From positions 20,624,628-20,688,627 of the forward strand of contig OZ037767.1 of NCBI GenBank assembly GCA_964035545.1: a stretch of 64,000 nucleotides of DNA. The letters run 5' to 3'. This document shows positions 22,124 through 36,800 of this stretch, in pieces. This DNA is from Bugula neritina. Its lineage: Eukaryota; Bryozoa; Gymnolaemata; Cheilostomatida; Bugulidae. The notes beneath the pieces were generated by a model. That model was not told where the DNA came from. It worked only from the letters and a program-made list of their open reading frames with translations, and did no database searches. Position numbers and translations under genes: made by a program. Within the stretch, counting starts at the first letter, position 1; every line of letters starts with the position of its first letter.

Positions 22124-25100
22124 CAGTCTTTGATTCTGATCACCAAACGAGAACTGATGTCTTGTCATATGCTGATAAATTTCACCCCTTTTACTATTAT
22201 GATAATTTTTACCGCTTTTATAACCAAAGTTCTACAATGAAATTTTACCATAAAAACAGATTTTAAATTGCACTTTAATGGAAGCAGCTGCAACTCATTT
22301 TCATCTAATATTTCAAAATATAAAAAATCTTTGTACTCAGCATGTCTAAACATGTCTGGCTTTTCATCACAACATGTTTGAAGGTTTCTGTACTAGCAGA
22401 CATTTTATGCTTTTCACAATAGACTAAACCTTTTTGCTAGTGGCTTTTCCACTTGCATGGTGTATCCGTGACTTCAGCAAACATCCACAAACTTTCCTAA
22501 ATAATGTGATGCGTGCTTATATATGTGTGTGTGTGCTTATATATGTGTGTGTGCGTGTGTGTGTGTGTGTGTGTGTAGTGTTTATTGTGCTGGTTTGTTC
22601 ATGTCTTCAAGTGTGTTCACAAGATCTGGAGTTTGAGCTAACACTACAACTAGCTTGCAGTGAACTAGCACTGGCAGCAATTGAAGTAATTATTTATTTA
22701 AGCCGGCATTCCAATGTTCAGTTTATAAAACATACTACAACAGATTTCAATAAAAGTCAAAACCTTTATTGAAAAGTTTTCAGTTGAAAATTAAAATATT
22801 TTTCCACAAAATTAAAAGGGAACAACGAAACACATGCAGCTTACCCACTGTAATAGAAATGTGTTTGTATTAATAGGTTATTGATTAATAATTTGAGTGC
22901 CCAGTCATACTAGTTTTATGTAACTGTAAATAAAGGACATAATGCAATAGAAAATGTTCCATTGTGCTTATTTAATGAGCAAACTCAATGCAACTTCATC
23001 AAATAGTCGTCTGCTTGCTATTTCTTTGTCATGTATTATATAACTTGTTGACAAAGCAGCTATTGCCATCTAATGTAGATTAATTTAGACAATAATTTGT
23101 CTATTTTTGGTATTGTTTCAGCAAATACAATTGAGTGTATATCATGTTAAACTTCATTGTATTGTTATTGATAGTAAATTGTGTTTTATAACACACCACT
23201 CTATAGGGGGCTAAACAGATATATACGTTATAATGTGTGTAATGATATATACATAATATGCCTCTGTCATTGTTATGCAATTTTCTTGAAAATGAAGAAA
23301 ATATTTTTCTACTATTTGAACAATTTTTATAACTTCTATTCATTTGTGAGAGTTATCTTTTCTCAGGTAGAGAACATCTGCTCTACTAAATCAACTGTTT
23401 CGAATTTGCGTTGTATGTTTCGTATAACAAATGCAAAATAGCTTCATGTTGTGTTAGACGAGCAATAGCCCTGGTTTATGACTTGTGTGGTGCTTTGAAT
23501 AGACTTTCATAGACTTTGCTTCGAAAATTATAAACTGCTTTTCAAAGATACATTATCATAAAATTTGAAGTCTACATTTTCTTATATTTGATGCGTACAA
23601 ACGTACATATTTCTTGAGATTAAACTGTGACATGATCTTGTAGTGCAGATGAAATCAATACAGACTTATAACAATTATCCCATGTAGGAGTGTATCAGCA
23701 GCCCCTGTGTATTGATTAGTACTTACTTTTCCTTCTGGCTATCTTTGTCTTCAGATTTACAATGCTGTGATATAAATGGGGATAAATTTAGTTACTTACC
23801 ATCCTGCTTGATTGAAGATATGATATAACAGCTTGAAGTTCAAAAAATAAAGATAATATTAGAAAGGTAAGGCTAAGTCTTTATATTTCTTTTATTCTTT
23901 TGCAAAAGCAGCAAAAATATATTGTAGAAAAAACCGAGTTGATGCAAGAAACTTTTAATATCAATATTGTATGTATGTATGTATATAACTTGTCACATGA
24001 AAACATTTAACTGCTAATTCAACTAATGCATAAATACAGAATACGAAATTAAAAGTTTAATTAATATAAGATGCACATGTAGATAAGAATGCAAGTTTAA
24101 AGTAGTGTAACTTTTAAAAAAATGATATTTTATCTTTTAAGTCATCATATTTAAATCACTGCTCGAATTCAGTTCAGTGAGTGAGAATATATTCAGACTG
24201 AGGACCTAGCATACTGTCAAAAAGAGAGGGGGAGGATTGAGTTATTTCAATCTACAGCTCATGACCTAAAACATTTCAAAGCAATGCATGTAAAAACAGT
24301 AAAAAAGTATGATTTAGTGTTTAGATTTTTCAAAGATAAACTGAACTAAAGTCAATATAATAATCTGCAAAATTTATATCCTTTAATAAGTTTTATATAA
24401 TGCAATAATGTGCTGATAGTGATTAGAGAGTATTTATACAGCTTAATGTTACAAATTGACACCACTTATATAAGCTACTATTATACAGCAGTTACACAAT
24501 GTCTACAAATACTTCACGCTGAATGACTAAACTGTTAACTCAATAATTTCTGCAATATCCTCTCTCCTTAATATAACACTTCGTAGTTTTCTATGTCATT
24601 GTAAAGCATAAACTTAGTAACTCTTGGTAACAAATGAGTCTAGTTTTAAGCTGATATAACAAAACTTTTCAGCTTTATGGAAGTTTTGATGACTGTTGAA
24701 AATTTAAATGCTGTTTATTGTAGAACAACCTGTGTGAACTGTGAAGTAGTAATATTGTAATAGTGATCTAAGTAATAAGGAAACTGTAATAGCCTAAGAT
24801 CTTTATTTTTCTTAATAAATTTTGATTTGGGGCACAGGTTGAATTTGCTGCAAGAGCGCAACTTCTTTCAATGCATTTCTAACCTAGAACACATGCTTAT
24901 TTTAATTTTATTTCCTCTCAAATAAAGCCAGTTCAACAAGACGTATAGAGGCCTTAGCTAAATCTTGAACTTTATGGAGATTTTCAATCCCAAAAATGTA
25001 TTCTATAGAAAGTGCCTTTTGTCATAAGTGGAGGGCCAAAGACAAATTATAATAAGGTTTTAAAAAAGGTTTTAAAGCTTATTATTCTGTAGCCTACCTG

Positions 25101-28100
25101 TATGACACCACTAACCCACTTTCACTCAGAGCCTGTAACACTAGCGGTTATTATTATTTAAACTGTATTTCTTCATTCATTCCCCTGTGACCACTGCAAT
25201 CTACTTAGCTACATTGTGTTTGACATCATCACTCTAACCTGTACGACAACTGCTTAAAGTTGTACTGAATGTGTTACTAGTACTCCTAGTGAAGAGACCT
25301 CCTGCGTAGCTCTTTCAAAATGGACTACCCTACTTAGAGACTTAGTCTAATCAGTAAGTAAGACCTTCGACTATGTTGAAACTGTTCTGGTGGTGTCTCA
25401 TCAAACATGCATGTCTCATTCACATTTGGCTATAGTACCAGTTTGAAAACTCCAATGTATTTAAAGTGCCTGTTAGCTATTTGTAAGTGTATAAGAGGTG
25501 TCTGTAAGGTGCCTGATATGTATGTGTAAGGTTTTACAATCTACAGTTTTTGTAGTTTTATTTTAATTAACAAAATTATGAAGTCATAATTATGAACTTA
25601 ACTAAATAACTGGAATTCTTTTTCAGTCAGCTGTAGATAAACTTGAAGGGTTTCTATAAAATATGAGCTGAAATTAAACTATAAGTATTTGAAGCAGAGT
25701 GTCTTCTATAGACTACGTTTATTTCATTACATGTAACCGACGGAGTTCACCATTAAAAGTACCAAAGTCATGGTTTCAGCTATAAAAACTCCAACACTTT
25801 TTTAAAACTTTTTAGCTTTCCCGATGACAAAAATCCGACACGTGGTTATTTCATGCTAAGCTTATGCTATGAAGGTTTCAACTAATTGCATTCAAATTTA
25901 GCATCTATACAAATGCTTTCAGTTTTTCATTACATAGACCTTTTATTAATCAAGCAAATATTGTCTTTCCATTATAGATACAAAGCTCCCATATACAATT
26001 TCAAACAGTTCACGAACTTTATTATGTAAGCTGGTTTTTTGTACTCAAATGCTAGCAGTATAATATGTCATATATTAATTAATAAAAGAGGTGTTTGCTT
26101 AGTTGTTCTTACACATATAGGTTGATTATATATAGAATAAAATAGTTATATTTAGGTTATGGTATACTACACTGAGTAGGGCTATTTATAACAAGGTATC
26201 CTAGGCTGTGTAACATACATCATGGCACCATTATACTATGTTTTCAATGGAGCTAACTGAAGTGTAACTCGGCATTTAGTCTAAGTTTACAATTAAAAAT
26301 AGTCCATGTAAGTTTGCTTCAAAACCCAGCCCGGGATAAAAAAGGCATTTTAAGTTCCCAGGTTAGTATGGAAATTTTAAGTTTGATGAAATCGTGTGAA
26401 GTTTGCTTCCAAAGTATGAGCTCAGTGTAACCAGCACATGCCGGTTGAATAGATGAAGCGCGCACTCGGAAGTGATCAGCAAAGAACATCACAAATCAGA
26501 ATTCAATTGGTGATTTTATGTGTTGGTTTTAGAGTTACATTTTCAAATGGGTATTTTTTCATTTTATTAAAAGTTTTGACTTTAAAAGCTTTTCTTTTCC
26601 TCCTCATGTCTTTTTCTATTTTACCCCTCCCTGGCGTAAATGCAGACCAGAAGAGGGTGTGTGTTTGCTTAGACTATCTCTAGTTTCTCTTATCTCTCCC
26701 CTACTATAACCCGTTAGCCTTAGAACTGTAGTTGTATAGATCATCCTTGCCTTGGGGGCATCTTCACTTTGCCTTGAAAAAAACACCTTTTCTCTAAAGG
26801 TTTGAGCTTGAAATAAACTGGAGTTGATTTAACAAATCTCAGTGTTTTGTCTCCTGATAAGTGAAAGAAGATTTTCTTTGTTTAGTTTTGGCGACGCAAA
26901 GAGCACTTGACGTACAATCATCTCTCAAAAAACTAGGAGTGTAGTAGGAAATGAACTGATTTCAACACCTACCTGATTCAACTTTTGATGGCGCGAAGTG
27001 CTAACAGAAGTTCAATACAATTTGTCAACGCATATTTAAATGGAAAGCCTATAAATTTGTGAAATATAAGACTTTGATTGGGTAAAGCTGCAGTTGTACT
27101 CAAGGGGGAGATGTATTAAAGGACTCAGTCTACCTCAAACAACGCTGGCCTGATCCCAGTGTATACGTGACAAACTGCATGTACACTGAAGGATTTAAAT
27201 TACAAAAGTTGCTTAACACTGACATAATATTAATAACAGAACAAGTAAGTGTTAGCATGTTCTACTTTTGAGGTGATTTATTAACATTGCTAAATGTGTT
27301 AACTAATAAGCTTTTTAGATAATGATATTTTGTGTGATACAGCTGATTCATTCCTAATGCACTTAAAATAATGAAAAGAATTTTTATATAAATAAAAATC
27401 TTTGCTGGCAAGGGAACATTAGTACATGAATAATTCATTTTAGGTTAGAGAAAAACCATTTTAATCACCGTTTTAATTATGTAACTGCTGTGCATCACCA
27501 GGATTTATTAATTAAATGAACTAACCTATTATTTGTTCTATATTTTGCATATGCTGACATAAGTCATTGAACCCTTGCTGACCTGCGGGGCGGAGGGGGG
27601 GGGTGACAATGTCAATTCTTGCAACGTCAGCATAAGATAAGAAAATGGATTTTCCATTGAGTACTTTAGAAAGTGATTGCAGAGACTGCTGTGTATATAT
27701 AGAGTAAGAGATATTTCTTCATTTAATTCACGTTGTGTATAGTATAGTATATTGTAGCTGAAACGGACAAATCTTATTCAGTTTTCAGTAAAATTTCTTC
27801 ATTGATTGGCTAATGAAATAATTAGATCAATGTGATAGCATAATGTGGAAGCTACAAACATCTCATTATCATATAGAACACATTAGCACTTGCTACTCAC
27901 CAGCATGTATACTTGATGTGACTGGTTTACACTGTCGTTTTCTTATTTTTAAGCTTTGTCGTGGTATAACGTTCTGCAGGTAATATTTTATGCTTATGTC
28001 ATAGTATGTAGTTATAGTTAAAAGTAATTATCAAGTTATTTAAGCACTATCTATTTAGCAATATTAAGTACATTTTAATTTTGGTAATGAATGCGCATAC

Positions 28101-30833
28101 TTATTGCAGGAATTTAAACACCATTTTAGAGAGATTTTTATTTTAATATTAAATGTCTTTCATAATAATATATTGTGCTTTTTATGGGTAAGTTTAATTG
28201 AATTCAACTGTTTACATTATAACTCAATATAATTAAATAATTAAAACACTTTTAAGAAATAAAAAGTAAATATAGTCTATTTAATATTCTCAGCTGATAT
28301 GTAGTCAGTATGTGACAGAAGATGACAGCATGTGACAGTATGTGCAGGCAGGTTGCAGTAGGTGTAGGTAAATGTAGATAAGTGTAGTGTCATTTGAGTC
28401 TTCCAGTAAAAACCGCATTTATATTAATTACAGTCACTTATTAGTAAAACCTGAAAAATAAAAAATACTTAGATGCGTATCTCAGTTAATTTATAGAATA
28501 TAATACGGTGGATAAGACTAAGAAAAAATATCTAGTAACCATAAACTGAACTTTTGAGGGTAGCATTACTTCATGTCTTAAAATACTACTATTAGCTACT
28601 TGTGTGAATGTGCAGTTACAGTTGGATAGTGCGAGTACAAACTGTTTTATATATATAAGTTATTAACTCTGTTTGGGAATTCCAGATGGTGAGCCCAATG
28701 CACTTTTCTGTGTTGAGCTCTATAAACTACGTAGTGGACATATCATGCCCAGTTGATAAAGGGTCAAATATTTAAAATTTGAGTATATGTGTCATTAGCA
28801 GGTATGACAACCACTATACAATAAATTATGTCTAAGAAAAAAACCCATTGTAGTTTCCATGAAAAGATATGAATGTAAGTTAGCAGTTACCACCAACTAA
28901 CATAATATATTTTAGTAGGAACTGCTAGCTGTTCAACACTCATCAATTTACAAAATAATCTCATAATCTTAGCTTAGCTAGCAGATGATCTCTGTAAGAC
29001 TTAGCTTAAGGACTGATAGACATGGTACAAGTCTATGAGGTGTCTGTATATGCTTAGGATCAAAGGCTAGTAATTTAAATTGTCAGGCTTTACTATTGCA
29101 ATGTTACCCTGCATGCTGTAGACTGCAATGTAGACTGTAATTTCTGCTGCAACTTTTCATTGAACAGTTCTAACTCTCTAGTAATTAGGAAATGATATGC
29201 TACAAGATAAGATAACTTCTACATATAACAGAGTTAATTTTTTGACTAAATTTGATTAACTGAAAGGCCACACAGTAACAAGTTGGAAGTTTACTTTTCT
29301 GTAAGCATTGACATGTTGTGATATATCAAATCAAAATATCCTTCCACAGAACTTATTCCAGAAGCACATCATGGCAACTGGCAGTTAGGAAGGCTTTGTT
29401 ATGATCTAGGAAATGTATTTTTATATGTTGTTGAAATATTTCATGGAAGCTGATAGTGAAGTACCGTTGCCTGCATCTAGTGGACTGCCAAGTTTGACCT
29501 ATCAGTTTGAATTGAATTATTGTTTTGAAACAAAATTGGAGTACACAAAATATATCTGTAAAGACTTACAAGTTGAACCACCTGCTTTTCATTCAAATGG
29601 GAAGTGGAAGTTGAAGTGCCAGCGAATAAATTATCAAGTGCAGTATTTGTCTCTGTTCTGGTGAAATAATTAATTATTCTGGTTTATGACAAGACAAATG
29701 AGAAATGTTTTCATAATTTACATATTTTGTCAAACAATGCAATATTAATAATACCTTTGTTGGTTATTGTTTATGGTGTATTTCAGCTACCACCCTTGTT
29801 AGCTATACAAGGAAATTTCTACAATTAATTTGAGATGTTTGAAATGTTTAAAATGTTGTCAGTAATTTTATATCTATACAGACACCTGCAGTTTTAAAGC
29901 TGCTGTAACTTTATTTTTTTTAGTTTCATTTTTAAACTAGTCCATATATACAACCATAACTTGATGCAATATTACTGAAGTCAGTAGCAGTTACTATACT
30001 AGAAAGCAGCACCTTTATTTTTAAAGCTATAAAACTGAAAAGCTGTAAGTAAATACAGTATGTCAACGAAAGATCCAAATTTTATTTGTCCATAACTGTA
30101 ATAACAATACATGATACTTGACTATGTGAAGCTATGATGTATTACGTGATGTCTAACAAAAGTTTTTTGCCAATGGCTGAAAGCTAAAACCTAGACAGGT
30201 TGAAACCAAACACTACGCCACTTGGTACTGGAAATCGTTGCTTGGTTATTGAAATGCAGCTTTGCGTGTCTACCATTATCTTCGGCTAATGAACAGTAAT
30301 AGAATGTTATTTTGTAATGTTTGGTGCCAGAAACAATTTAAGATATATTACATACTAATTATAGTATGAAATAAACTGCCATGTCACTAATATTGTCTAG
30401 TATTCATATGCAAGGAGCCATTTTGGTGCCATGTGACTGTTCTGCAAAAGCTGATTGTATTTTAGTTTCTATATCTTTGACAAAAATTAAAATCCTAGAC
30501 CTTTATACATTCTTAAGAAAAAGCTTAAGCACAGTGAACACTTTTTACCTATAAACCTATTTTAGAACTACATAAAATGCAACACTTTTCCTTGATTGAT
30601 GTTGCAACCTTTAACCATATTTAGGATGAGCTGGTCCCAGCAAGAGAGGTTGGCAAAATACCAAGTATATATCATTGGCTAGTAATGAAGAGCTCAGTGT
30701 GTGCGACATAATGAGTGGCTTGCTGTATTTTAATGAGTTATGGTATATTTAAAAGGTGAACCTGGAGTTTTCCTGCAAACTTACTCTGGAGTTGGAGGAA
30801 AGAATGCTGTAAGAGGAAACACTTAAGGGGAAT
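22124..30833. other. Gene-poor AT-rich interval
   Basis: 8.7 kb with no exon set I can support. It contains a (gt)n/tatatgt microsatellite at about 22520-22576. An 83-codon plus-strand open frame at 29413-29664 has a fairly protein-like composition but no recognisable domain and no splice-supported partner. Other frames here are short and AT-driven. Confidence 0.5.
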
Positions 30834-33800
30834 ATGGATTATTGGACTACTCTTTCATTTACTATACAGATTTTACTGGCCATGGGACTGGCTAACGACC
30901 ATGGTAAGCTCATTATTCTCATCACACGTGCATCCTTCCTCTTTACTTATTTCATAAAAATAACTGGCTTCAATGTTATTCTAGTATTGATTAAATTAAA
31001 AAGTCCCGTAATTAATAGATTGATTAGAAAGGTACATGTACATTGCACTGATATTTCTGTGAGCTTTTATAATACCTTTTAGCATACCTATTTGAGTATG
31101 TGGAGCTTTTATAGCAAATTATATTATAGTAGCACATCACTTATCACTTATGATAGTACAGCTAGCACCTGTTTCTTAGATATCTTGGAATTTACAGGTG
31201 CTTTTGTGACACCTTGTGACACCTGTCTCTTTTTATTACTTGTATAACGCTCTAATTCTATATACAATGAATGATGGAGAGTTCAATAGCAAAACCCTAA
31301 TTTATGTACATCTTTTGCTTACTTATGACATCACAGAGGCTGTTGTTATAATTTAGAGCTTAAATTGGTTTACATTGTGACTTTTAGTAAAGTTATATGG
31401 TATAGCGAATTGGTCAAACACCACACAATGTTCAAACTTTTCTTTGTGTTCAACTTCTGTTCAATTTCTGTGACTTATTAGTGACATGGGAAAAGTGATA
31501 ATTTGACCAATAGAAATACAGCTTTTTATAGCCTATACTTCACAGCAAAATTTGAACAAACTCACTTACTTTGCCTGAAATAGAATGTTGCCAAATTTCA
31601 AAGACACTTTTAGGTGACTCTGTCAGTTAACAGAGTCATGTATGTGTAAAACAGCAATGAGTGAATAACTACCCAAATTTTTGAAGTTTTTGAACTGGTC
31701 TATTATTTCTTTGGAGCCTCAAGCTAACTTATCAGAAAATCTGCTTTATTGACCATAGTCTACATTATAGCCTATGCTTCTTGAAAAGCTACATGTTACA
31801 TCTTCTAAAAATATAATTCGATTGTAAGATAAATTTGTTAGTCTACATCTAAATGTCTACTAAGATATTTCTGTGTCTATTAGACAGGAACTTGGGAGAT
31901 GGAACTGAGTACATTCACCTCTCCGACTCGGTGGAGATCCTTGTTCCAGAGAATTTAAAGGGTGCTACTTACTACGACTCAAACACTATCCTTGCGTATT
32001 CACAGACTCTACTAACTATTATAGACCTTACAAACACCTCCAGGACGCAATACAAATACATCAGTGCAGATTTCAACCCCAGGAAACTTGGTAAATCTCC
32101 CAATATTCTGGTTCAATACATCTTGCTAAGCATTACGCATATGACTATAAAGAAAGATATAATATGTGCATAGCTGCAGACAAAACATATAGAGCTTTTT
32201 GGTCTGATATTTTATAAAAAAAGTTAGCATAGTTGTGGTTTTATTCTAAAAAAGCTGTTGGTTTTTGTTTAGTTTTAAGAGTTTAGCTACCCTAATAATA
32301 TTTGACAATGACTACCAATAAACTGTAGACTGGAACATAAATGCCATATAGACCTGCTGAGTAACCTTCAGGGGTAGGCTCAGTATAATAGCATTGCTGA
32401 CAGGTTGATGGTATTTACAGGCTAATTAGAGTGTAGTACTTTACTCCGTGGTCCTACTCAACCAATCTTAGCATGGAGTGAACTTTAATGTTAACCAATA
32501 TCCACTACACAACAATAGCAAGAGTTAAGGTTGTGAACAAAGATGTATAGCAGCTAATTATACACATGCCCCTTAATCATACATGCTCATGTTGAGTCCA
32601 CTTCTAGTAGTGGGTGATACTTGACTCTACTACAAACATTATGTTCCTATTAAGATATCATCGGCACAAGAGTGTTGATCATTAATATTATTTATCACAA
32701 AAAAGTTATACGCAAGCTATGCAATTTTTTGGAAATCACTGCCTACAAATTTGTTGGAATGCATATTGCTCAATACAGTCTGGACAAGATAGTATCAGAT
32801 TATTATCATGATTATTGCATCACTGCAGTGTTGGCATATACTAATATCTGCACAAGTACAGTAAATATTCCATTCCTCATAGATGTACTCTTGCTGGTCT
32901 GAATATTGATTCATTTTCCAAAAACTTGACTTTAGCACCTCCTTAAAAGCCCAAACTGTAAATCCACAATGCATCCACCATTCATCAAATCTTTGCCCCC
33001 TTTCCAACTTGTTGAAAGCTGTAGACTTTTGTTACAGTAAATGGGTTTTACGATGGACAGCTTCTCCTTCTCTCTCACGGTAAACACTGTGTTCGTCAAC
33101 TTGACTTTGCCTCAAGGAATTTGACTCTATTCTCAGGAAGTTGTGAGCAGTCAGGTCTAGTAAATGGCAACAAAGATGTTTCCAGGTAACTCAAACACAT
33201 CATTCAAACAAGCTTCAGCTCTTTCATCATTTGTTATGCAATTTCCGTGTAAATGTTTCTACATAATTTTGATTTAAATTCATTAAAACATTTTTGTAAT
33301 TTCATTAAACTTGTTAATCTTATGATAAACTTCATTGCCACATTTCACCACATCTTTGTTTGACTCAAAGCATTCATGATTTACATTTTCCCAGCACCTC
33401 CATCAGGTATTTCACCCCTCATTGCTGTGCAAGGGCAAACTGCCACCATCACACGCTGTGCCTAATTTCTAGCTGGCGGCACTTTCTGTTCTGGACAGGC
33501 TCTTGAACGGTCAACGGCTGTATTATAAGGCTTTGATTATATTGTAGCCTAAGGCTCTATATGAACACTTGTAGGATATAAGCACTAGTGTTACATGCAA
33601 TATACACATACCCCTAGCACATTCGCTGCGATTACTCCATACACGCTCATCAAACACTCTACACTCACAGGATAGACTATGCAGTTTCAGATATCGTGTG
33701 TAAAACACTTGGGTACAGAAAAGCTTGCTTTGATTTGGGTGTTGGGGGTCTTCACTTTAACTATTTTCTTTCAAAGACAGACAACTTTTTCAAGCAAGAA

Positions 33801-36800
33801 ATGTCCACGGGAAGAGGCACTATCGAGAAAAGCATGCATTTGGTCATGTGACCTGGTCACATGATGTCATCATGTGACTTTAGCATGTCTGACCAGAAGA
33901 GCTTGTGGCCGTAATGAAGGAACTTAGACGAAATCCACCTAAAATAAGTTATAATGTCCGCAAGGGAATTTCCACCTGCGCTACAAACTAAAATTCATAA
34001 AGATAGTTGAAGAACTTAAACTATCAAGTTTCTTCATTACTGCACCCAAGTAAATAGAGTTTGCTGAGTGAAATACTAATGATTAGTTAAAGAGCTTAGG
34101 CTACACCGACTAGTAGCAGACTAATTTCTCTTAATTAATAAGTTGATGCGGTCCAACTGGACACTGCCAATGAAATGTCATCAATCATTTATAGATGAAG
34201 TGTAAATTATTATATTCCACTCATATTAGGTTAACAAACTACCTCAGCTAATACTAGCAGTGTTTGTCAACTGCCTTCACATAGTTGCAGTTGTTTCTAT
34301 ATAGTCTTAGATCCTAGAGAACATCTCAAAAGAAATGTTGCACACAACTGTAGCAATTGCGGTGGCTATTAATCTGTACCAGGAATGCATTTATTGGGAT
34401 AACCCAAACTTTTGTAGGAAACTGCAGCAAGGGAAGTTATTTATGCTAACACCAACATGGATGCAACTATTTGGGTGTCACAGGATTTATGATGCAGTAT
34501 CAAATACTTAGAGCTGAGGCTATATTCTTAGTTTTATTCTATTCTTAGGTACAATCAGCCAATGGACTTACAGCGAGTGGGAGACTTGTTTTATATCGCC
34601 GATTACTATAACGACTGCGTAAGAAAGTTGTACAGCGACGGCCGAGCAGAGAAACTTGTCTCTATACATTCTCGACCTTTTGAAGTTGCCGGCAATCTCT
34701 TCGTTGCAGCCTCGTATCAAGTATACAACGTGAGTTATAGATATAATAATCCTATTAACATTTAATTAGTGTACGGAAGTAGAGTGTACTACGTAGTTGT
34801 GTACGTGATCTATCTGTATGGGAAATGATTTTACTATCTTTTAATCAACTGATGTGTGGAATGATTCAGAACAGATATTTTTACTATTGCTGGTGGTACC
34901 TACAGAGTGCGAAAGTTTTTGCTTAATGTGCCAAGAACCTAGTTTTTGAGCTCATGTGAAATCGGAAGGGGAGCATATTATTGATATGATGACATGAGAT
35001 AAAACACCTGCTGAGGTAATTGTGTGAAGTATTCCAGCAGTCCCAGCAGCTGACAACTCCCAGGGCAGACAAAACAAGTTAATTCATACCCCCTCCTCCC
35101 CCTCACCCTGCAGGGCCAGCAGAGGGTAAAACTGTAGCAGTGTTTACATTTCAAGACTAAAATAATCTGTTGATATATATGAATAATTCAAGCAAATATG
35201 TCACTAAAATTGCCTATGAACTTTACACTATTTATGCACTACCTATAGCCACCTACATGCAACCTATATAATATAACTTTAAACCACCTATGAACCACTT
35301 ATACACCATGCACTACCTATATGATACCTATATATCACCTAATGTCACCTATAAACCCTTTATACACAATCTATATACCACATATAAACCACCTATAAAC
35401 CACCTATAAACCACCTATAAACCACCTATAAACCACCTATAAACCACCTATAAACCACATATACACCACCTATACACCACCTATACACCACCTATACACC
35501 ACCTATAAACCACCTATACAATATATTTATGCTGCAAACTCAGGCACCAGTATTGGTCAGCTCCCTATTCTCACTCAGTGCACTGAAATATTTGCCATGA
35601 AAATAATGCAACTCACATTAAACCTGTTGATGTTGTAAAACTGGTACCCATTAGCTTAAGCTGCTACGTCCTGGTAGGAAATATAAGCACATTTTCATAC
35701 CTAAACTGCCAATTTCGCACTACAATAATAGTATCACAGACATGATGGAAATACTAAAGTGTGGCTAAAGGGCTTGAAAAGAATTTAAAGTTATTTGGGA
35801 TAAATTTTAATAGCTACGACGGCGTCCTGTTACTCAACTATTGTGAATGTTCTAGCAAGCTCTATGCCATGCTTTGCATTCCCCTTCAAGTAAGATGTAT
35901 CTAATACCACCGAAACACCAAACAAGGTCGCATTACTTTTTGGTTTCGCTTATTTTGATTTCTCTTTAGGGTAACGAATCACAGACTTCCTTAATCAAGG
36001 TATTGTTAAAAGCAATTTGATTGGCTAGCTTAATTTAGTTTCAGAGATTTAGTGCCAGTCATAAGTTAGTATTGAAGACACTGGAACTGCTCATCTGGCG
36101 GTATTTCAACCTTTCATTTCTAAACTTTTAGTTCTGTAGCCAGCATTTCCAGCATCACTTGTGACTATATGTTCATCTGAAAAAGCTTTGTGTACTTTAA
36201 GGCCACAGGTCTCTACTTTAACAGCCAATTAGCGTCGGACGTGCTGATTGGCTGTGCACACGCCACAGAGCTTCCTAATATATTATGCTGTCACTATGAT
36301 TCATTTTGCCAGGCTTTGTTGGCTCTTCTAATGCAAGTTATTTTAGTTACAAAATTATACTTCCAAATTAGCATGCTTATACTTCACATAGCCTATGTTC
36401 TTACACTTCGCATAGCTTATGTTCTTATACTGTACATAGCCTATGTTCTTACTCTTCACGTAGCCTATGTTCTTATACTGCACATAGCCTATGTTCTTAC
36501 ACTTCGCATAACCTATGTTCTTATACTGCACCATCTGCACTGTAACTTAAGGTAGTTCTATTCACTTCCTACAAACTTTATAATACTGCACTATTCCATC
36601 AGTTTTGATGTATTTGAAATAAACTACTGACATAAGCTTGCTTTTACTTTACCATAGAGTAATGCTGCAAATGTATTTTTATCAACTTGGAATGAACTAT
36701 TTACAGGTTCATGTAAATATTAACACATACGCAAGATTTGTGAGAGATGTTAATACTACGGTGATAGAGTCGTGTTCTCCTGATACCCTATCCATGCTCA

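Noticed and set aside
22434-22772. 112-codon plus-strand frame
   Set aside because: It contains the (gt)n microsatellite translated as Val/Cys repeats. No coding evidence on either side.
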